The position numbers and the translations under genes were made by a program. This document shows positions 25,505 through 34,675 of a DNA stretch of 64,000 nt, one piece after another. Every line of letters starts with the position of its first letter. Positions within the stretch are counted from its first letter, which is position 1. Origin of the DNA: Streptomyces sp. DSM 15324 (GTDB taxonomy: Bacteria; Actinomycetota; Actinomycetes; Streptomycetales; Streptomycetaceae); the NCBI RefSeq assembly GCF_001514285.1, contig NZ_KQ949025.1:375571-439570 (forward strand). Reading direction: 5' to 3'. The notes beneath the pieces were generated by a model. That model saw only the letters and a program-made list of their open reading frames with translations, did no database searches and had not been told where the DNA came from.

Positions 25505-27100
25505 ATGTCCGAGCCGGAAGAGATCGACATTCACACCACTGCGGGCAAGCTCGCGGATCTTCAGCGCCGGATCGAGGAGGCGACGCACGCCGGCTCCGCA
25601 CGCGCTGTGGAGAAGCAGCACGCCAAGGGCAAACTGACGGCCCGCGAACGCATCGAACTCCTCCTCGACGAGGGGTCGTTCGTCGAGCTCGACGAGTTCA
25701 CCCGGCACCGCTCGACCAACTTCGGCCTGGACGCCAACCGCCCGTACGGCGACGGGGTCGTGACCGGTTACGGCACAGTCGACGGCCGTCCCGTGGCCGT
25801 GTTCTCGCAGGACTTCACCGTCTTCGGCGGTGCGCTGGGCGAGGTGTACGGCCAGAAGATCGTCAAGGTGATGGACTTCGCGCTGAAGACGGGCTGCCCG
25901 GTCATCGGCATCAACGACTCCGGCGGCGCCCGTATCCAGGAGGGGGTGGCCTCCCTCGGCGCGTACGGCGAGATCTTCCGCCGTAACACCCACGCGTCCG
26001 GTGTCATCCCGCAGATCAGCCTGGTCGTCGGCCCCTGTGCCGGCGGGGCGGTGTACTCGCCGGCGATCACCGACTTCACCGTGATGGTCGACCAGACGTC
26101 CCACATGTTCATCACCGGCCCGGACGTCATCAAGACGGTCACCGGCGAGGACGTGGGCTTCGAGGAGCTGGGCGGGGCCAGGACGCACAACTCCGTGTCC
26201 GGCGTGGCCCACCACATGGCGGGGGACGAGAAGGACGCGATCGAGTACATCAAGCAGCTGCTGTCGTACCTGCCGTCCAACAACCTCTCCGAGGCTCCGG
26301 TCTTCCCCGAGGAGGCGGACCTCGCGGTCACCGCCGAGGACCTGGAGCTGGACACCCTCGTCCCGGACAGCGCCAACCAGCCGTACGACATGCACACGGT
26401 GATCGAACACGTCCTGGACGACGCCGAGTTCTTCGAGACGCAGCCGCTGTTCGCGCCGAACATCCTCACCGGCTACGGCCGCGTCGAGGGGTATCCGGTC
26501 GGGATCGTCGCCAACCAGCCGATGCAGTTCGCCGGCTGTCTCGACATCAAGGCGTCCGAGAAGGCCGCCCGCTTCGTGCGCACCTGCGACGCGTTCAACA
26601 TCCCGGTGCTCACCTTCGTCGACGTCCCCGGCTTCCTGCCCGGCGTCGACCAGGAGCACGACGGCATCATCCGGCGCGGCGCCAAGCTGATCTACGCCTA
26701 CGCCGAGGCCACCGTCCCCCTCATCACGGTCATCACCCGCAAGGCCTTCGGCGGCGCGTACGACGTCATGGGCTCCAAGCACCTGGGCGCCGACCTCAAC
26801 CTCGCCTGGCCGACCGCGCAGATCGCCGTCATGGGCGCCCAGGGCGCGGTCAACATCCTGCACCGCCGCACCATCGCCGAGGCGGCGGCGGCCGGTGAGG
26901 ATCTGGACGCGGTGCGCGCCCGGCTGATCCAGGAGTACGAGGACACCCTCCTCAACCCCTACATCGCGGCCGAGCGCGGGTACGTCGACTCCGTGATCAT
27001 GCCGTCCGACACCCGTCGTCACATCGTCCGCGGCCTGCGTCAACTGCGCACCAAGCGGGAATCCCTGCCTCCGAAGAAGCACGGCAACATCCCTCTGTAA
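25505..27100 (+). CDS. pccB: Propionyl-CoA carboxylase beta subunit PccB
   Basis: A 531-residue carboxyltransferase subunit that moves CO2 from biotin to an acyl-CoA, giving methylmalonyl-CoA for polyketides and central metabolism. It matches S. coelicolor PccB almost end to end by memory, including [14 protein letters not shown] and [10 protein letters not shown]. The Asp in GGAYDVM, residue 420 here, corresponds to Asp422 that makes PccB accept propionyl-CoA as well as acetyl-CoA. The epsilon subunit gene follows after 9 bp and the biotinylated alpha subunit is about 2 kb downstream. Confidence 0.96.
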   Translation: MSEPEEIDIHTTAGKLADLQRRIEEATHAGSARAVEKQHAKGKLTARERIELLLDEGSFVELDEFTRHRSTNFGLDANRPYGDGVVTGYGTVDGRPVAVFSQDFTVFGGALGEVYGQKIVKVMDFALKTGCPVIGINDSGGARIQEGVASLGAYGEIFRRNTHASGVIPQISLVVGPCAGGAVYSPAITDFTVMVDQTSHMFITGPDVIKTVTGEDVGFEELGGARTHNSVSGVAHHMAGDEKDAIEYIKQLLSYLPSNNLSEAPVFPEEADLAVTAEDLELDTLVPDSANQPYDMHTVIEHVLDDAEFFETQPLFAPNILTGYGRVEGYPVGIVANQPMQFAGCLDIKASEKAARFVRTCDAFNIPVLTFVDVPGFLPGVDQEHDGIIRRGAKLIYAYAEATVPLITVITRKAFGGAYDVMGSKHLGADLNLAWPTAQIAVMGAQGAVNILHRRTIAEAAAAGEDLDAVRARLIQEYEDTLLNPYIAAERGYVDSVIMPSDTRRHIVRGLRQLRTKRESLPPKKHGNIPL

Positions 27101-27109
27101 GGAGCCGCT

Positions 27110-27316
27110 GTGACGATCAAGGTCGTACGGGGCAACCCGACCCCCGAGGAGCTCGCCGCCGCCCTGGCGGTGGTCAGGGCCCGCGCCGCGGCGGCGGCCA
27201 CGCCGCCCGGCGTGGAGGGCCCGAGGGACGCGTGGTCCGACCCGGCGAGGATCGCGGGCCGCCGCGTCCCCGAACCGGGCCGGGCGTCGTGGACCCGCAC
27301 CTACTGGCCGGCCTGA
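27110..27316 (+). CDS. pccE: Acyl-CoA carboxylase epsilon subunit
   Basis: A 68-residue actinobacterial epsilon subunit that stabilises the alpha-beta carboxylase complex. It shows the family ends: IKVVRGNPTPEELAALAV-type N-terminus and a C-terminal WSDPARIAGR...WTRTYWPA. GTG 27110 follows AAGGAG 5 nt upstream and lies 9 bp after pccB, so they are cotranscribed. Confidence 0.94.
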   Translation: MTIKVVRGNPTPEELAAALAVVRARAAAAATPPGVEGPRDAWSDPARIAGRRVPEPGRASWTRTYWPA

Positions 27317-27362
27317 CCGTGGGGCTTCTCCTCGGATCTGAGTAGCCCTACTCAGGCGAACC

Positions 27363-27378
27363 GCCCCCGCCAGGGGGC
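27363..27378 (+). terminator. Small hairpin after the carboxylase epsilon gene
   Basis: GCCCCC, loop GCCA, GGGGGC forms a 6-bp stem 47 bp after the epsilon stop. No U-tract follows; it could be a weak terminator or attenuating hairpin before the small membrane gene. Confidence 0.4.
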
Positions 27379-27389
27379 AGGCTAGGGGC

Positions 27390-27518
27390 ATGCTGTGGTC
27401 AGACCCGAAGAACGAGCCGCCGAAGGAACTCCGCGACATGCAGGAGACCCTGAGACGGCTCGGCTTCTTCCTCGCGCTGGCCATGGTGGTGGCGCTGATC
27501 GTGCTGGGCCTACGCTGA
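27390..27518 (+). CDS. Small single-pass membrane protein (42 aa)
   Basis: A 42-residue frame starting at ATG 27390 and ending 4 bp before maf. Residues 1-24 are charged ([21 protein letters not shown]) and 25-42 form one hydrophobic helix ending GLR at the membrane border. GGGG close upstream may serve as a weak ribosome-binding site. The position between pccE and maf and the sensible topology support a real gene. Function unknown. Confidence 0.7.
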   Translation: MLWSDPKNEPPKELRDMQETLRRLGFFLALAMVVALIVLGLR

Positions 27519-27522
27519 CCGC

Positions 27523-28128
27523 ATGCGCAGACTCGTCCTCGCCTCCCAGTCCCCCGCCCGTCTGAACCTCCTGCGGCAGGCCGGCCTCTCGCCCGAGGTC
27601 ATCGTCAGCGGGGTCGACGAGGACGCGGTGACCGCCCCCACCCCCGCCGAACTGGCCCTCGCGCTCGCGGAGGCCAAGGCGAGCGTGGTGGCGGCCCGCC
27701 CGGACACCAAGGGCGCGCTGGTGATCGGCTGCGACTCCGTGCTCGATCTGGACGGCGAGGCGCTGGGCAAGCCCGCCGACGCCGCGGAGGCCACGGCCCG
27801 CTGGAAGGCGATGCGCGGCCGGGCCGGCACGCTCCAGACGGGCCACTGCGTCTACGACACCGTCGGCGGGCGGTACGCCTCCGCGACCGCCTCCACGGTG
27901 GTCCGCTTCGGCGAGCCGAGCGACGCGGAGATCGCGGCGTACGTCGCCTCGGGCGAACCCCTCCACGTGGCGGGGGCGTTCACGCTGGACGGCCGCTCGG
28001 CCCCGTTCATCGACGGCATCGACGGCGACCACGGCAACGTCATCGGCATCAGCCTGCCGCTGGTCCGCAGACTGCTGGGCCGGCTGGGCGTCGGCATCAC
28101 TGAGCTGTGGGCGCCGCCGGAGGCGTGA
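27523..28128 (+). CDS. maf: Maf-like nucleotide pyrophosphatase
   Basis: A 201-residue house-cleaning nucleoside triphosphate pyrophosphatase. It shows the Maf signature at the N-terminus ([19 protein letters not shown]), the [18 protein letters not shown] block with the catalytic Asp, and the [26 protein letters not shown]-terminal part. Maf proteins hydrolyse non-canonical or canonical dNTP/UTP to monophosphates, and overexpression can block septation in other bacteria. The start is 4 bp after the small membrane gene. The last 32 bp overlap the convergent membrane-protein gene. Confidence 0.93.
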   Translation: MRRLVLASQSPARLNLLRQAGLSPEVIVSGVDEDAVTAPTPAELALALAEAKASVVAARPDTKGALVIGCDSVLDLDGEALGKPADAAEATARWKAMRGRAGTLQTGHCVYDTVGGRYASATASTVVRFGEPSDAEIAAYVASGEPLHVAGAFTLDGRSAPFIDGIDGDHGNVIGISLPLVRRLLGRLGVGITELWAPPEA

Positions 28129-28597
28129 CCGCCGAGCCGTCTCCGGGCTTCCCCGGCTCCCCGTCCCCGGGCTCCCCGTCCCGGGGGGCCTCGGCCGCGG
28201 GCCGCGGCGGGGCGTCGTACGTCATCAGGAGCAGGACGATCAGCCCGAGCACCACGACCATGAACGTGAACTGCGCGGGGCCGAGGAGCCCCCAGGCGAA
28301 GGCGCCGAGCAGACCGTGCGTCACGGCGGCGCTGATCAGCAGGATGCGGCCGAGCAGGGAGGGCGCCCGATTGCGTACGGCCACCAGCAGGGCGACCAGG
28401 CCGCAGACGGCGAAGTAGAAGCCGAAGACGATCCCGCCGACCTTCGAGGACGTCGCCATGACGTCCGGGTCGATGCCGGCCATGGACATGTTCTGGGAGT
28501 CGGCCATGATTCCCAGGGCCCAGTTCAGCAGGCCGATGCCGAAACCCTCAGCGAACAGCACCAGGGCCACGACCAACGCCAGCGGTCTTCGCACCAC
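28097..28597 (-). CDS. Four-helix membrane protein, unknown function
   Basis: A 166-residue integral membrane protein with four predicted helices ([84 protein letters not shown]) and a 40-residue Pro/Gly/Glu-rich cytoplasmic tail with [10 protein letters not shown] repeats. It resembles the conserved hypothetical beside maf in other streptomycetes. It overlaps maf by 32 bp. No function recognised. Confidence 0.82.
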   Translation of the reverse strand: MVRRPLALVVALVLFAEGFGIGLLNWALGIMADSQNMSMAGIDPDVMATSSKVGGIVFGFYFAVCGLVALLVAVRNRAPSLLGRILLISAAVTHGLLGAFAWGLLGPAQFTFMVVVLGLIVLLLMTYDAPPRPAAEAPRDGEPGDGEPGKPGDGSAVTPPAAPTAQ

Positions 28598-28985
28598 CGG
28601 TCCCCACCCACTTCCGCCTGCGCTCCCTCGACCCTGGGTCGAGCGGGGTTTCGGTTACCCCAAGTACGTTCGAAACATCGTGAACGCTACTAACGGGTAA
28701 ACCCGGGGACAAGGGTTCCGTGCGTGGCAAAGAATCGTTGGGCCATTCGTAGGGACTCCACAAAGAAACGGAGTGGGCCGCAGCACGCTCTCACAGAGAC
28801 CTTGACCACACGAGAGGGCTAGGGTTGCCCGCAGGAGTGCTGCGTACGGCGGTACTACAAGGGATTTCACGGTCGAGTGAGCCTGGCATCACGCTCCGTG
28901 TGGGCAAGCTCACCTTTGGGGACGGGTCGATGTGTCGTGTCGGCAGTCCCTAAACTCGGCTTGTTTCAAGGAGGGAGCCTCAATC
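28598..28985. promoter_or_regulatory. Upstream region of accA
   Basis: A 388-bp gap between the divergent membrane-protein gene and accA. The only clear element is the strong AAGGAGGGAG ribosome-binding site ending at 28978, just before the GTG at 28986. TAAACT at 28951 could be a -10 element, but no good -35 partner is visible. No RNA gene or ORF is credible here. Confidence 0.4.
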
Positions 28986-30761
28986 GTGCGCAAGGTGCTC
29001 ATCGCCAACCGTGGCGAAATCGCAGTCCGCGTGGCCCGGGCGTGCCGGGATGCCGGTATCGCCAGTGTGGCCGTGTACGCCGACCCGGACCGGGACGCTC
29101 TGCACGTGCGTGCCGCGGACGAGGCGTTCGCCCTGGGCGGTGACACCCCGGCGAGCAGCTACCTGGACATCGACAAGGTCCTCAACGCGGCCCGCGAGTC
29201 CGGGGCCGACGCCGTCCACCCGGGCTACGGCTTCCTCTCGGAGAACGCCGACTTCGCGCAGGCGGTCCTGGACGCCGACCTGATCTGGATCGGCCCGCCG
29301 CCGCAGGCCATCCGTGACCTCGGCGACAAGGTCGCCGCCCGGCACATCGCCCAGCGCGCCGGCGCCCCGCTGGTCGCGGGCACCCCCGACCCGGTGAGCG
29401 GCGCCGACGAGGTCGTGGCCTTCGCCCGCGAGCACGGTCTGCCGATCGCGATCAAGGCCGCGTTCGGCGGCGGCGGCCGCGGCCTGAAGGTGGCCCGCAC
29501 GCTGGAAGAGGTGCCCGAGCTGTACGACTCGGCTGTCCGTGAGGCGGTCGCCGCGTTCGGGCGCGGGGAGTGCTTCGTCGAGCGCTACCTCGACAAGCCG
29601 CGGCACGTGGAGACCCAGTGCCTGGCGGACAGCCACGGCAACGTGGTCGTCGTCTCCACCCGTGACTGCTCCCTCCAGCGCCGCCACCAGAAGCTGGTGG
29701 AGGAGGCCCCGGCGCCGTTCCTCTCCGACGAGCAGGTCGCGGAGCTGTACTCCTCCTCCAAGGCGATCCTGAAGGAGGCCGGTTACGTCGGTGCCGGCAC
29801 GGTGGAGTTCCTCGTCGGCCTGGACGGCACGATCTCCTTCCTGGAGGTCAACACCCGGCTCCAGGTGGAGCACCCGGTGACCGAGGAGGTCGCGGGCATC
29901 GACCTGGTGCGCGAGATGTTCCGGATCGCCGACGGCGAGGCCCTCGGCTACGACGACCCGCCGCTGCGCGGGCACTCGTTCGAGTTCCGCATCAACGGCG
30001 AGGACCCCGGCCGCGGCTTCCTGCCGGCCCCCGGCACGGTCACCACGTTCAACGCGCCCACCGGTCCGGGCGTGCGCCTGGACGCGGGCGTCGAGTCCGG
30101 CTCGGTCATCGGCCCGGCGTGGGACTCGCTGCTGGCGAAGCTGATCGTCACCGGCGCCACCCGTGAGCAGGCGCTGCAGCGGGCCGCCCGGGCGCTGGAG
30201 GAGTTCCAGGTCGAGGGCATGGCGACCGCGATCCCGTTCCACCGCGCGGTGGTGAAGGACCCGGCGTTCGCTCCCGAACTCACCGGTTCCGCCGAGCCGT
30301 TCACGGTCCACACCCGGTGGATCGAGACCGAGTTCGTCAATGAGATCAAGCCCTTCTCCGCCACGGCCGACGCCGACGCGGAGGACGACGACAAGGACCG
30401 CGAGACGATCGTCGTCGAGGTCGGCGGCAAGCGCCTGGAGGTCTCCCTCCCGGCCAGCCTGGGCATGACCCTGGCCCGCACCGGTCTCGCCGCCGGCGCC
30501 AAGCCCAAGCGCCGGGCCGCGAAGAAATCGGGCCCGGTCGCCTCCGGCGACACCCTCGCCTCCCCGATGCAGGGCACCATCGTCAAGGTGGCCGTCGAGG
30601 AGGGCCAGGAGGTCAAGGAGGGCGACCTGATCGTCGTCCTGGAGGCCATGAAGATGGAACAGCCCCTCAACGCCCACCGCTCCGGCACCGTCAAGGGCCT
30701 GGCGGCAGAGGTCGGCGCGTCCATCACCTCGGGCGCCGCGATCTGCGAGATCAAGGACTGA
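28986..30761 (+). CDS. accA: Biotinylated acyl-CoA carboxylase alpha subunit (AccA type)
   Basis: A 591-residue subunit combining biotin carboxylase and biotin carboxyl carrier protein. The N-terminal [19 protein letters not shown], the ATP-grasp core with [13 protein letters not shown], and the [18 protein letters not shown] active-site block form the carboxylase. A charged linker ([12 protein letters not shown], near 460) leads to the C-terminal biotinyl domain with EAMKMEQP, the lysine biotinylated by BirA. The GTG at 28986 has AAGGAGGGAG upstream; the ATG 18 codons earlier would sit before that site. It pairs with PccB and the epsilon subunit encoded upstream. A hairpin terminator follows. 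Confidence 0.96.
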   Translation: MRKVLIANRGEIAVRVARACRDAGIASVAVYADPDRDALHVRAADEAFALGGDTPASSYLDIDKVLNAARESGADAVHPGYGFLSENADFAQAVLDADLIWIGPPPQAIRDLGDKVAARHIAQRAGAPLVAGTPDPVSGADEVVAFAREHGLPIAIKAAFGGGGRGLKVARTLEEVPELYDSAVREAVAAFGRGECFVERYLDKPRHVETQCLADSHGNVVVVSTRDCSLQRRHQKLVEEAPAPFLSDEQVAELYSSSKAILKEAGYVGAGTVEFLVGLDGTISFLEVNTRLQVEHPVTEEVAGIDLVREMFRIADGEALGYDDPPLRGHSFEFRINGEDPGRGFLPAPGTVTTFNAPTGPGVRLDAGVESGSVIGPAWDSLLAKLIVTGATREQALQRAARALEEFQVEGMATAIPFHRAVVKDPAFAPELTGSAEPFTVHTRWIETEFVNEIKPFSATADADAEDDDKDRETIVVEVGGKRLEVSLPASLGMTLARTGLAAGAKPKRRAAKKSGPVASGDTLASPMQGTIVKVAVEEGQEVKEGDLIVVLEAMKMEQPLNAHRSGTVKGLAAEVGASITSGAAICEIKD

Positions 30762-30777
30762 GGCACGTCGTACGCCG

Positions 30778-30811
30778 GTGCCCCGCGCCCACCCACACGG
30801 GCGCGGGGCAC
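30778..30811 (+). terminator. Hairpin terminator after accA
   Basis: A 13-bp perfect stem (GTGCCCCGCGCCC and its complement) with an 8-nt loop begins 17 bp past the accA stop codon. Confidence 0.75.
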
Positions 30812-30814
30812 TGT

Positions 30815-30904
30815 CTTGTCCCCGCGCGGATCCGCCGCGCCAGTCTTGTCTCTGCGCGGATCCGCCGCGCCAGTCCTGTCTCCGTGCGGCTCGGCCGCGC
30901 GGGC
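30815..30904. repeat. Three 30-bp tandem repeats
   Basis: Three head-to-tail 30-bp units start CTTGTCCCCGCGCGG at 30815, CTTGTCTCTGCGCGG at 30845 and CCTGTCTCCGTGCGG at 30875. The first two differ at two positions; the third is more diverged. Confidence 0.8.
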
Positions 30905-30979
30905 GCGACAAGCCACCACCGCCGGACCGGCACCGGCGCAGACGGGCACAGCCCTACGGCGCCTGGGTGACCGGCGGGA

Positions 30980-31207
30980 CTAGGGGCTGTCCGGCGGATC
31001 AAGTCGCAGGAAAGCAGCGGTGACTCATCGGCCCAGGTGAGCGGGGTCTGGTGCGTCCAACTGCAAGGCGGAGGAGGGCGTCGACGCGATGGGGGTCCCG
31101 CCCGCGCGAGCGAAGCCGAGCGTGGGGGAGTCGGCAACCGACGACAACGCCGCAGGTGGGCGTGCCAGACCCCGCGTCTGCGGCATGACCCGCCGGACAG
31201 CCCCTAG
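30980..31207. mobile_element. MITE-like element with 18-bp perfect terminal inverted repeats
   Basis: CTAGGGGCTGTCCGGCGG (30980-30997) is repeated exactly in inverted orientation at 31190-31207, bounding 228 bp with no transposase. The similarity continues imperfectly about 13 bp further in from each end. Both ends begin with the palindrome CTAG, which may be a duplicated target site. The inside carries a hairpin-prone stretch GAGCGAAGCCGAGCGTGGG that I remember as frequent between Streptomyces genes. The right end overlaps the stop codon of the deoR gene. An IS5-like origin is a guess. Confidence 0.7.
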
Positions 31208-32163
31208 CGGCGGCGAAGGTCCGCGACCCGCGCCCGCTCACCACCACCGGGCACCTCCCCGAGCACCGCGGTGGCCCGCAGCCCCGCCGTCGGCCCCGGC
31301 CCCCGTCGCGGCGCGGGAAGCGGCACGTCCCGGCGCTGCGGCTGCGGTCGCGCCGGGACCGCCTCACCCCCCGGGCTCCCGGACGCCCCGGCCACGGCGA
31401 TCTGCACCCCCTGGTCCGCGAGGGCCTGGAGCTCGGTGGCGGCACGGTCGTCGTGCGGCGGCGGCTCGTCGGTCACCAGGCGGGTGATGAGGTCCGTCGG
31501 CACGGTCTGGAACATGGTGTCGGTGCCGAGCTTGGTGTGGTCGGCGAGGACGACGACCTCGGCGGCGGCCTGCACGAGCGCCCGGTCGACGGAGGCCGAC
31601 AGCATGTTGGACGTGGACAGGCCGCGCTCGGCGGTCAGCCCGCTCCCGGAGAGGAAGGCTCGGGAGACGCGCAGCCCTTGGAGGGACTGCTCGGCCCCGC
31701 TGCCGACTAGGGCGTAGTTGGAACCGCGCAGGGTGCCCCCGGTCATGACGACCTCCACCCGGTTGGCGTGGGCCAGCGCCTGGGCCACCAGGAGGGAGTT
31801 GGTGACGACCGTGAGCCCGGGGACGCGCGCCAGCCGGCGGGCGAGTTCCTGGGTGGTCGTACCGGCTCCGACGACGATGGCCTCGCCCTCTTCGACGAAG
31901 CCCGCGGCGAGGTCCGCGATGGCGGTCTTTTCGGCGGTCGCGAGATGGGATTTCTGCGGAAAGCCGGACTCCCGCGTGAATCCGCCCGGCAATACCGCAC
32001 CGCCGTGCCGGCGGTCGAGGAGTCCTTCTGCCTCCAGTGCGCGCACGTCCCGCCGTACGGTCACTTCGGAGGTCTGGACGACGCGGGCGAGCTCACGGAG
32101 CGACACGGCCCCGTTCGCTCGCACCATTTCGAGGATCAATTGGCGACGTTCTGCAGCGAACAC
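31204..32163 (-). CDS. DeoR/GlpR-family transcriptional regulator
   Basis: A 319-residue repressor-type regulator. Residues 1-55 are the DeoR helix-turn-helix (RRQLILEMVRANGAVSLRELARVVQTSEVTVRRDVRAL). Residues 75-230 are the sugar-phosphate sensing DeoRC domain (VGAGTTTQELARRLA, VVTNSLLVAQAL, VVLADHTKLG). The last 80 residues are a low-complexity Pro/Arg/Gly tail. GTG 32163 is the start; no ribosome-binding site is obvious. Its TAG stop lies inside the right terminal repeat of the MITE-like element. Given the nearby phosphorylase and deoC genes, a nucleoside or sugar-phosphate ligand is plausible but unproven. Confidence 0.9.
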   Translation of the reverse strand: MFAAERRQLILEMVRANGAVSLRELARVVQTSEVTVRRDVRALEAEGLLDRRHGGAVLPGGFTRESGFPQKSHLATAEKTAIADLAAGFVEEGEAIVVGAGTTTQELARRLARVPGLTVVTNSLLVAQALAHANRVEVVMTGGTLRGSNYALVGSGAEQSLQGLRVSRAFLSGSGLTAERGLSTSNMLSASVDRALVQAAAEVVVLADHTKLGTDTMFQTVPTDLITRLVTDEPPPHDDRAATELQALADQGVQIAVAGASGSPGGEAVPARPQPQRRDVPLPAPRRGPGPTAGLRATAVLGEVPGGGERARVADLRRR

Positions 32164-32295
32164 GAAACTGACAGTAACGCGGGCGACCGTCTGCTTTCAG
32201 CTCTTTGCGCCGAATAGTAGAAGTTGTTCGCACAAGGGGACGGGGAGTGGTATAGGGCCCTGACCAGACCCCGACCCGCCCCCTTTCCGGGCCTC

Positions 32296-33726
32296 TCAGA
32301 GCTCGCGTCGCGTGTGCAGCTGCCGGGCCACCTCGGCGATCGACCCCGAAAGGGACGGGTACACGGTGAACGCGTTCGCGATCTGTTCGACCGTCAGATT
32401 GTTGTCGACGGCGATCGAGATGGGGTGGATCAGTTCCGAGGCGCGGGGGGCGACGACCACACCGCCGACGACGATCCCGGTGCCCGGGCGGCAGAAGATC
32501 TTGACGAAGCCGTCGCGGATGCCCTGCATCTTGGCGCGGGGGTTGCGCAGCAGCGGCAGCTTGACGACCCGGGCGTCGATCCTGCCGCCGTCGAGGTCGG
32601 ACTGGGTGTAGCCGACGGTGGCGATCTCGGGGTCGGTGAAGACGTTCGACGAGACCGTCTTGAGGTTGAGCGGGGCCACCGCGTCGCCGAGGAAGTGGTA
32701 CATCGCGATACGGCCCTGCATGGCTGCGACGGACGCCAGCGCGAAGACGCCGGTCACGTCACCCGCGGCGTACACGCCCGGCGCGGTGGTGCGGCTGACC
32801 TTGTCGGTCCAGATGTGCCCGGACTCGCGGACCTTGACGCCCGCCTCCTCCAGGCCCAGCCCCTCGCTGTTGGGGATGGCGCCGACGGCCATGAGACAGT
32901 GCGAGCCCGTGATGACCCGGCCGTCGGCGAGGGTGACCTCGACTCGGTCGCCGACCCGCTTCGCGGACTCGGCGCGGGAGCGGGCCATCACGTTCATCCC
33001 GCGGCGCCGGAAGACGTCCTCCAGGACGGCGGCGGCGTCGGGGTCCTCGCCGGGCAGCACCCGGTCGCGGGAGGAGACGAGGGTGACCTTGGAGCCGAGG
33101 GCCTGGTAGGCGCCGGCGAACTCGGCGCCGGTGACGCCGGAGCCCACCACGATGAGCTCCTCGGGCAGCTCGCCGAGGTCGTAGACCTGGGTCCAGTTCA
33201 GGATGCGCTCGCCGTCGGGCTGGGCGTCCGGCAGCTCCCGCGGGTGACCGCCCGTGGCGATCAGCACGGCGTCGGCGGTGAGGGTCTCCTCGGTGCCGTC
33301 GGCGGTGGTGACGACGACCTGGCGGGAGCCGTCGAGGGCCTGCATGCCCCGGAGCCGGCCCTTGCCGCGCATGACCCGGGCGCCGGCCCGGGTGACGGAG
33401 GCGGTGATGTCGTGCGACTGGGCGAGCGCGAGCCGCTTCACCCGGCGGTTGACCTTGCCGAGGTCCACGCCGACCACCCGGGCCGCCTGCTCCAGGGGCG
33501 GGGTGTCGTCGGCGACGATGATGCCGAGTTCCTCGTACGACGAGTCGAAGGTCGTCATGACCTCGGCCGTAGCGATAAGGGTCTTCGACGGCACGCAGTC
33601 GGTGAGCACCGACGCCCCGCCCAGACCGTCGCTGTCGACGACGGTCACCTCCGCGCCGAGCTGCGCGGCCACCAGCGCCGCCTCATAGCCGCCGGGTCCG
33701 CCACCGATGATCACGATCCGAGTCAC
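32296..33726 (-). CDS. LpdA-like NAD(P)H quinone dehydrogenase
   Basis: A 476-residue flavoprotein of the pyridine-nucleotide disulfide oxidoreductase fold: FAD motif VIIGGGPGGYEAAL at the N-terminus, NAD(P) motif VVGSGVTGAEFAGAY near 175, and YAAGDVTGVFALAS. In the place of the redox CxxxxC pair of true lipoamide dehydrogenases it has GGASVLTDCVPSK, with only the second Cys. This is the feature of mycobacterial Rv3303c (LpdA), an NAD(P)H:quinone reductase. So lipoamide activity is unlikely and quinone reduction likely. GTG 33726 is chosen because GGAG precedes it; ATG 33735 is the alternative. Confidence 0.9.
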   Translation of the reverse strand: MTRIVIIGGGPGGYEAALVAAQLGAEVTVVDSDGLGGASVLTDCVPSKTLIATAEVMTTFDSSYEELGIIVADDTPPLEQAARVVGVDLGKVNRRVKRLALAQSHDITASVTRAGARVMRGKGRLRGMQALDGSRQVVVTTADGTEETLTADAVLIATGGHPRELPDAQPDGERILNWTQVYDLGELPEELIVVGSGVTGAEFAGAYQALGSKVTLVSSRDRVLPGEDPDAAAVLEDVFRRRGMNVMARSRAESAKRVGDRVEVTLADGRVITGSHCLMAVGAIPNSEGLGLEEAGVKVRESGHIWTDKVSRTTAPGVYAAGDVTGVFALASVAAMQGRIAMYHFLGDAVAPLNLKTVSSNVFTDPEIATVGYTQSDLDGGRIDARVVKLPLLRNPRAKMQGIRDGFVKIFCRPGTGIVVGGVVVAPRASELIHPISIAVDNNLTVEQIANAFTVYPSLSGSIAEVARQLHTRREL

Positions 33727-33831
33727 ATGCTCCATTCTCCCGCACGCTCCGCGGTGGCCGCCGCCCGGGGGCGAACGGATATACGCCTGTGACGGAAGTG
33801 ACCCGTGCACCGGCTGCCGTACCCTCCTCCC

Positions 33832-34269
33832 ATGTCGCTCTACGCCGCCTACGCCGGCAACCTCGACGCGCGGCTGATGACCCGCCGCGCCCCGCACTCG
33901 CCCCTGCGCGCGACGGGCTGGCTGGACGGCTGGCGGCTGACCTTCGGCGGGGAACAGCTCGGCTGGGAGGGCGCGCTGGCCACCCTGGTCGAGGACCCGG
34001 AGGCACAGGTCTTCGTCGCGCTGTACGACATCGCGCCCATGGACGAGGAGTCCCTGGACCGCTGGGAGGGCGTCGGCCTCGGCATCTACCGGCGGCTGCG
34101 GGTGCGGGTGCACACCCTGGACGGCCAGGCCCCGGCCTGGGTGTACGTGCTGAACGGGTACGAGGGCGGGCTGCCGTCCGCCCGCTACCTCGGGGAGGTC
34201 GCGGACGCCGCCGAGTCGGCCGGGGCGCCCCACGACTACGTGATGGAGCTGCGGAAGCGCCCCTGCTGA
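33832..34269 (+). CDS. Gamma-glutamylcyclotransferase-fold protein
   Basis: A 145-residue protein with the GGCT-like fold: LYAAYAGNLD at the N-terminus (variant of the YGSNL motif), GWRLTFGG, VFVALYDIAPMDEESLDRWEGV with a likely catalytic Glu, and YLGEVADAAE late. Family members release 5-oxoproline from gamma-glutamyl amines, but many bacterial ones are untested. The ATG at 33832 directly precedes the motif, and an upstream ATG nine codons earlier gives a non-family extension. Divergent from lpdA. Confidence 0.83.
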   Translation: MSLYAAYAGNLDARLMTRRAPHSPLRATGWLDGWRLTFGGEQLGWEGALATLVEDPEAQVFVALYDIAPMDEESLDRWEGVGLGIYRRLRVRVHTLDGQAPAWVYVLNGYEGGLPSARYLGEVADAAESAGAPHDYVMELRKRPC

Positions 34270-34272
34270 TCG

Positions 34273-34569
34273 ATGCTGGAAGGCATGAGCGGGGCACGGC
34301 ACGGCTACCAGGTCCAGTACACCGAGCAGGCGGCGGCCGCGCGCGACCGGCTGGACGCACGGCAGCGCGCCAGGTTCGACCGGGGGATAGCCGTCCTCAC
34401 CCGGGACCCCTATCTGCCCGCGTCGCGTGCCGTGAGCGGGACCGGCGACGACCGCACGGTACGGCTCACCGAGCACATGTTCGCGGAGTACATCGTCAGC
34501 CGGGGCCGACTGCTGATCTTCGTGGTCGAGGTGTTCAGCGACGAGGACGTGCTGGTCCCGGAGGACTGA
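34273..34569 (+). CDS. RelE/ParE-like toxin-fold protein, orphan
   Basis: A 98-residue basic/acidic protein beginning at ATG 34273 (alternative ATG 34285). [37 protein letters not shown], then [34 protein letters not shown], resembles the RelE/ParE fold: N-terminal strand, two helices, then a beta sheet ending in hydrophobic strands. No antitoxin gene is adjacent. It starts 3 bp after the cyclotransferase gene, so cotranscription is likely. Toxin function is inferred from fold only; it could be a domesticated relative. Confidence 0.6.
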   Translation: MLEGMSGARHGYQVQYTEQAAAARDRLDARQRARFDRGIAVLTRDPYLPASRAVSGTGDDRTVRLTEHMFAEYIVSRGRLLIFVVEVFSDEDVLVPED

Positions 34570-34638
34570 CCGCGCCCGCGGCGACGGCCCTGGTTGGAAA
34601 CGACAAGACAACGATCCCCATCCCGTGGGCTCCGTCAT

Positions 34639-34650
34639 CTACGCGCGTAG
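34639..34650. promoter_or_regulatory. Palindromic operator candidate before the phosphorylase gene
   Basis: CTACGCGCGTAG is a perfect 12-bp palindrome 25 bp before the GTG of the phosphorylase. A -10-like TACCCT lies at 34663-34668, so the palindrome falls in the -35 region, suitable for a repressor. The same 12 bp occur upstream of deoC at 41189-41200; 14 bp (ATCTACGCGCGTAG) are shared if the second site is read on the other strand. Confidence 0.65.
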
Positions 34651-34675
34651 GCAAGAACCGGCTACCCTCATCCGC

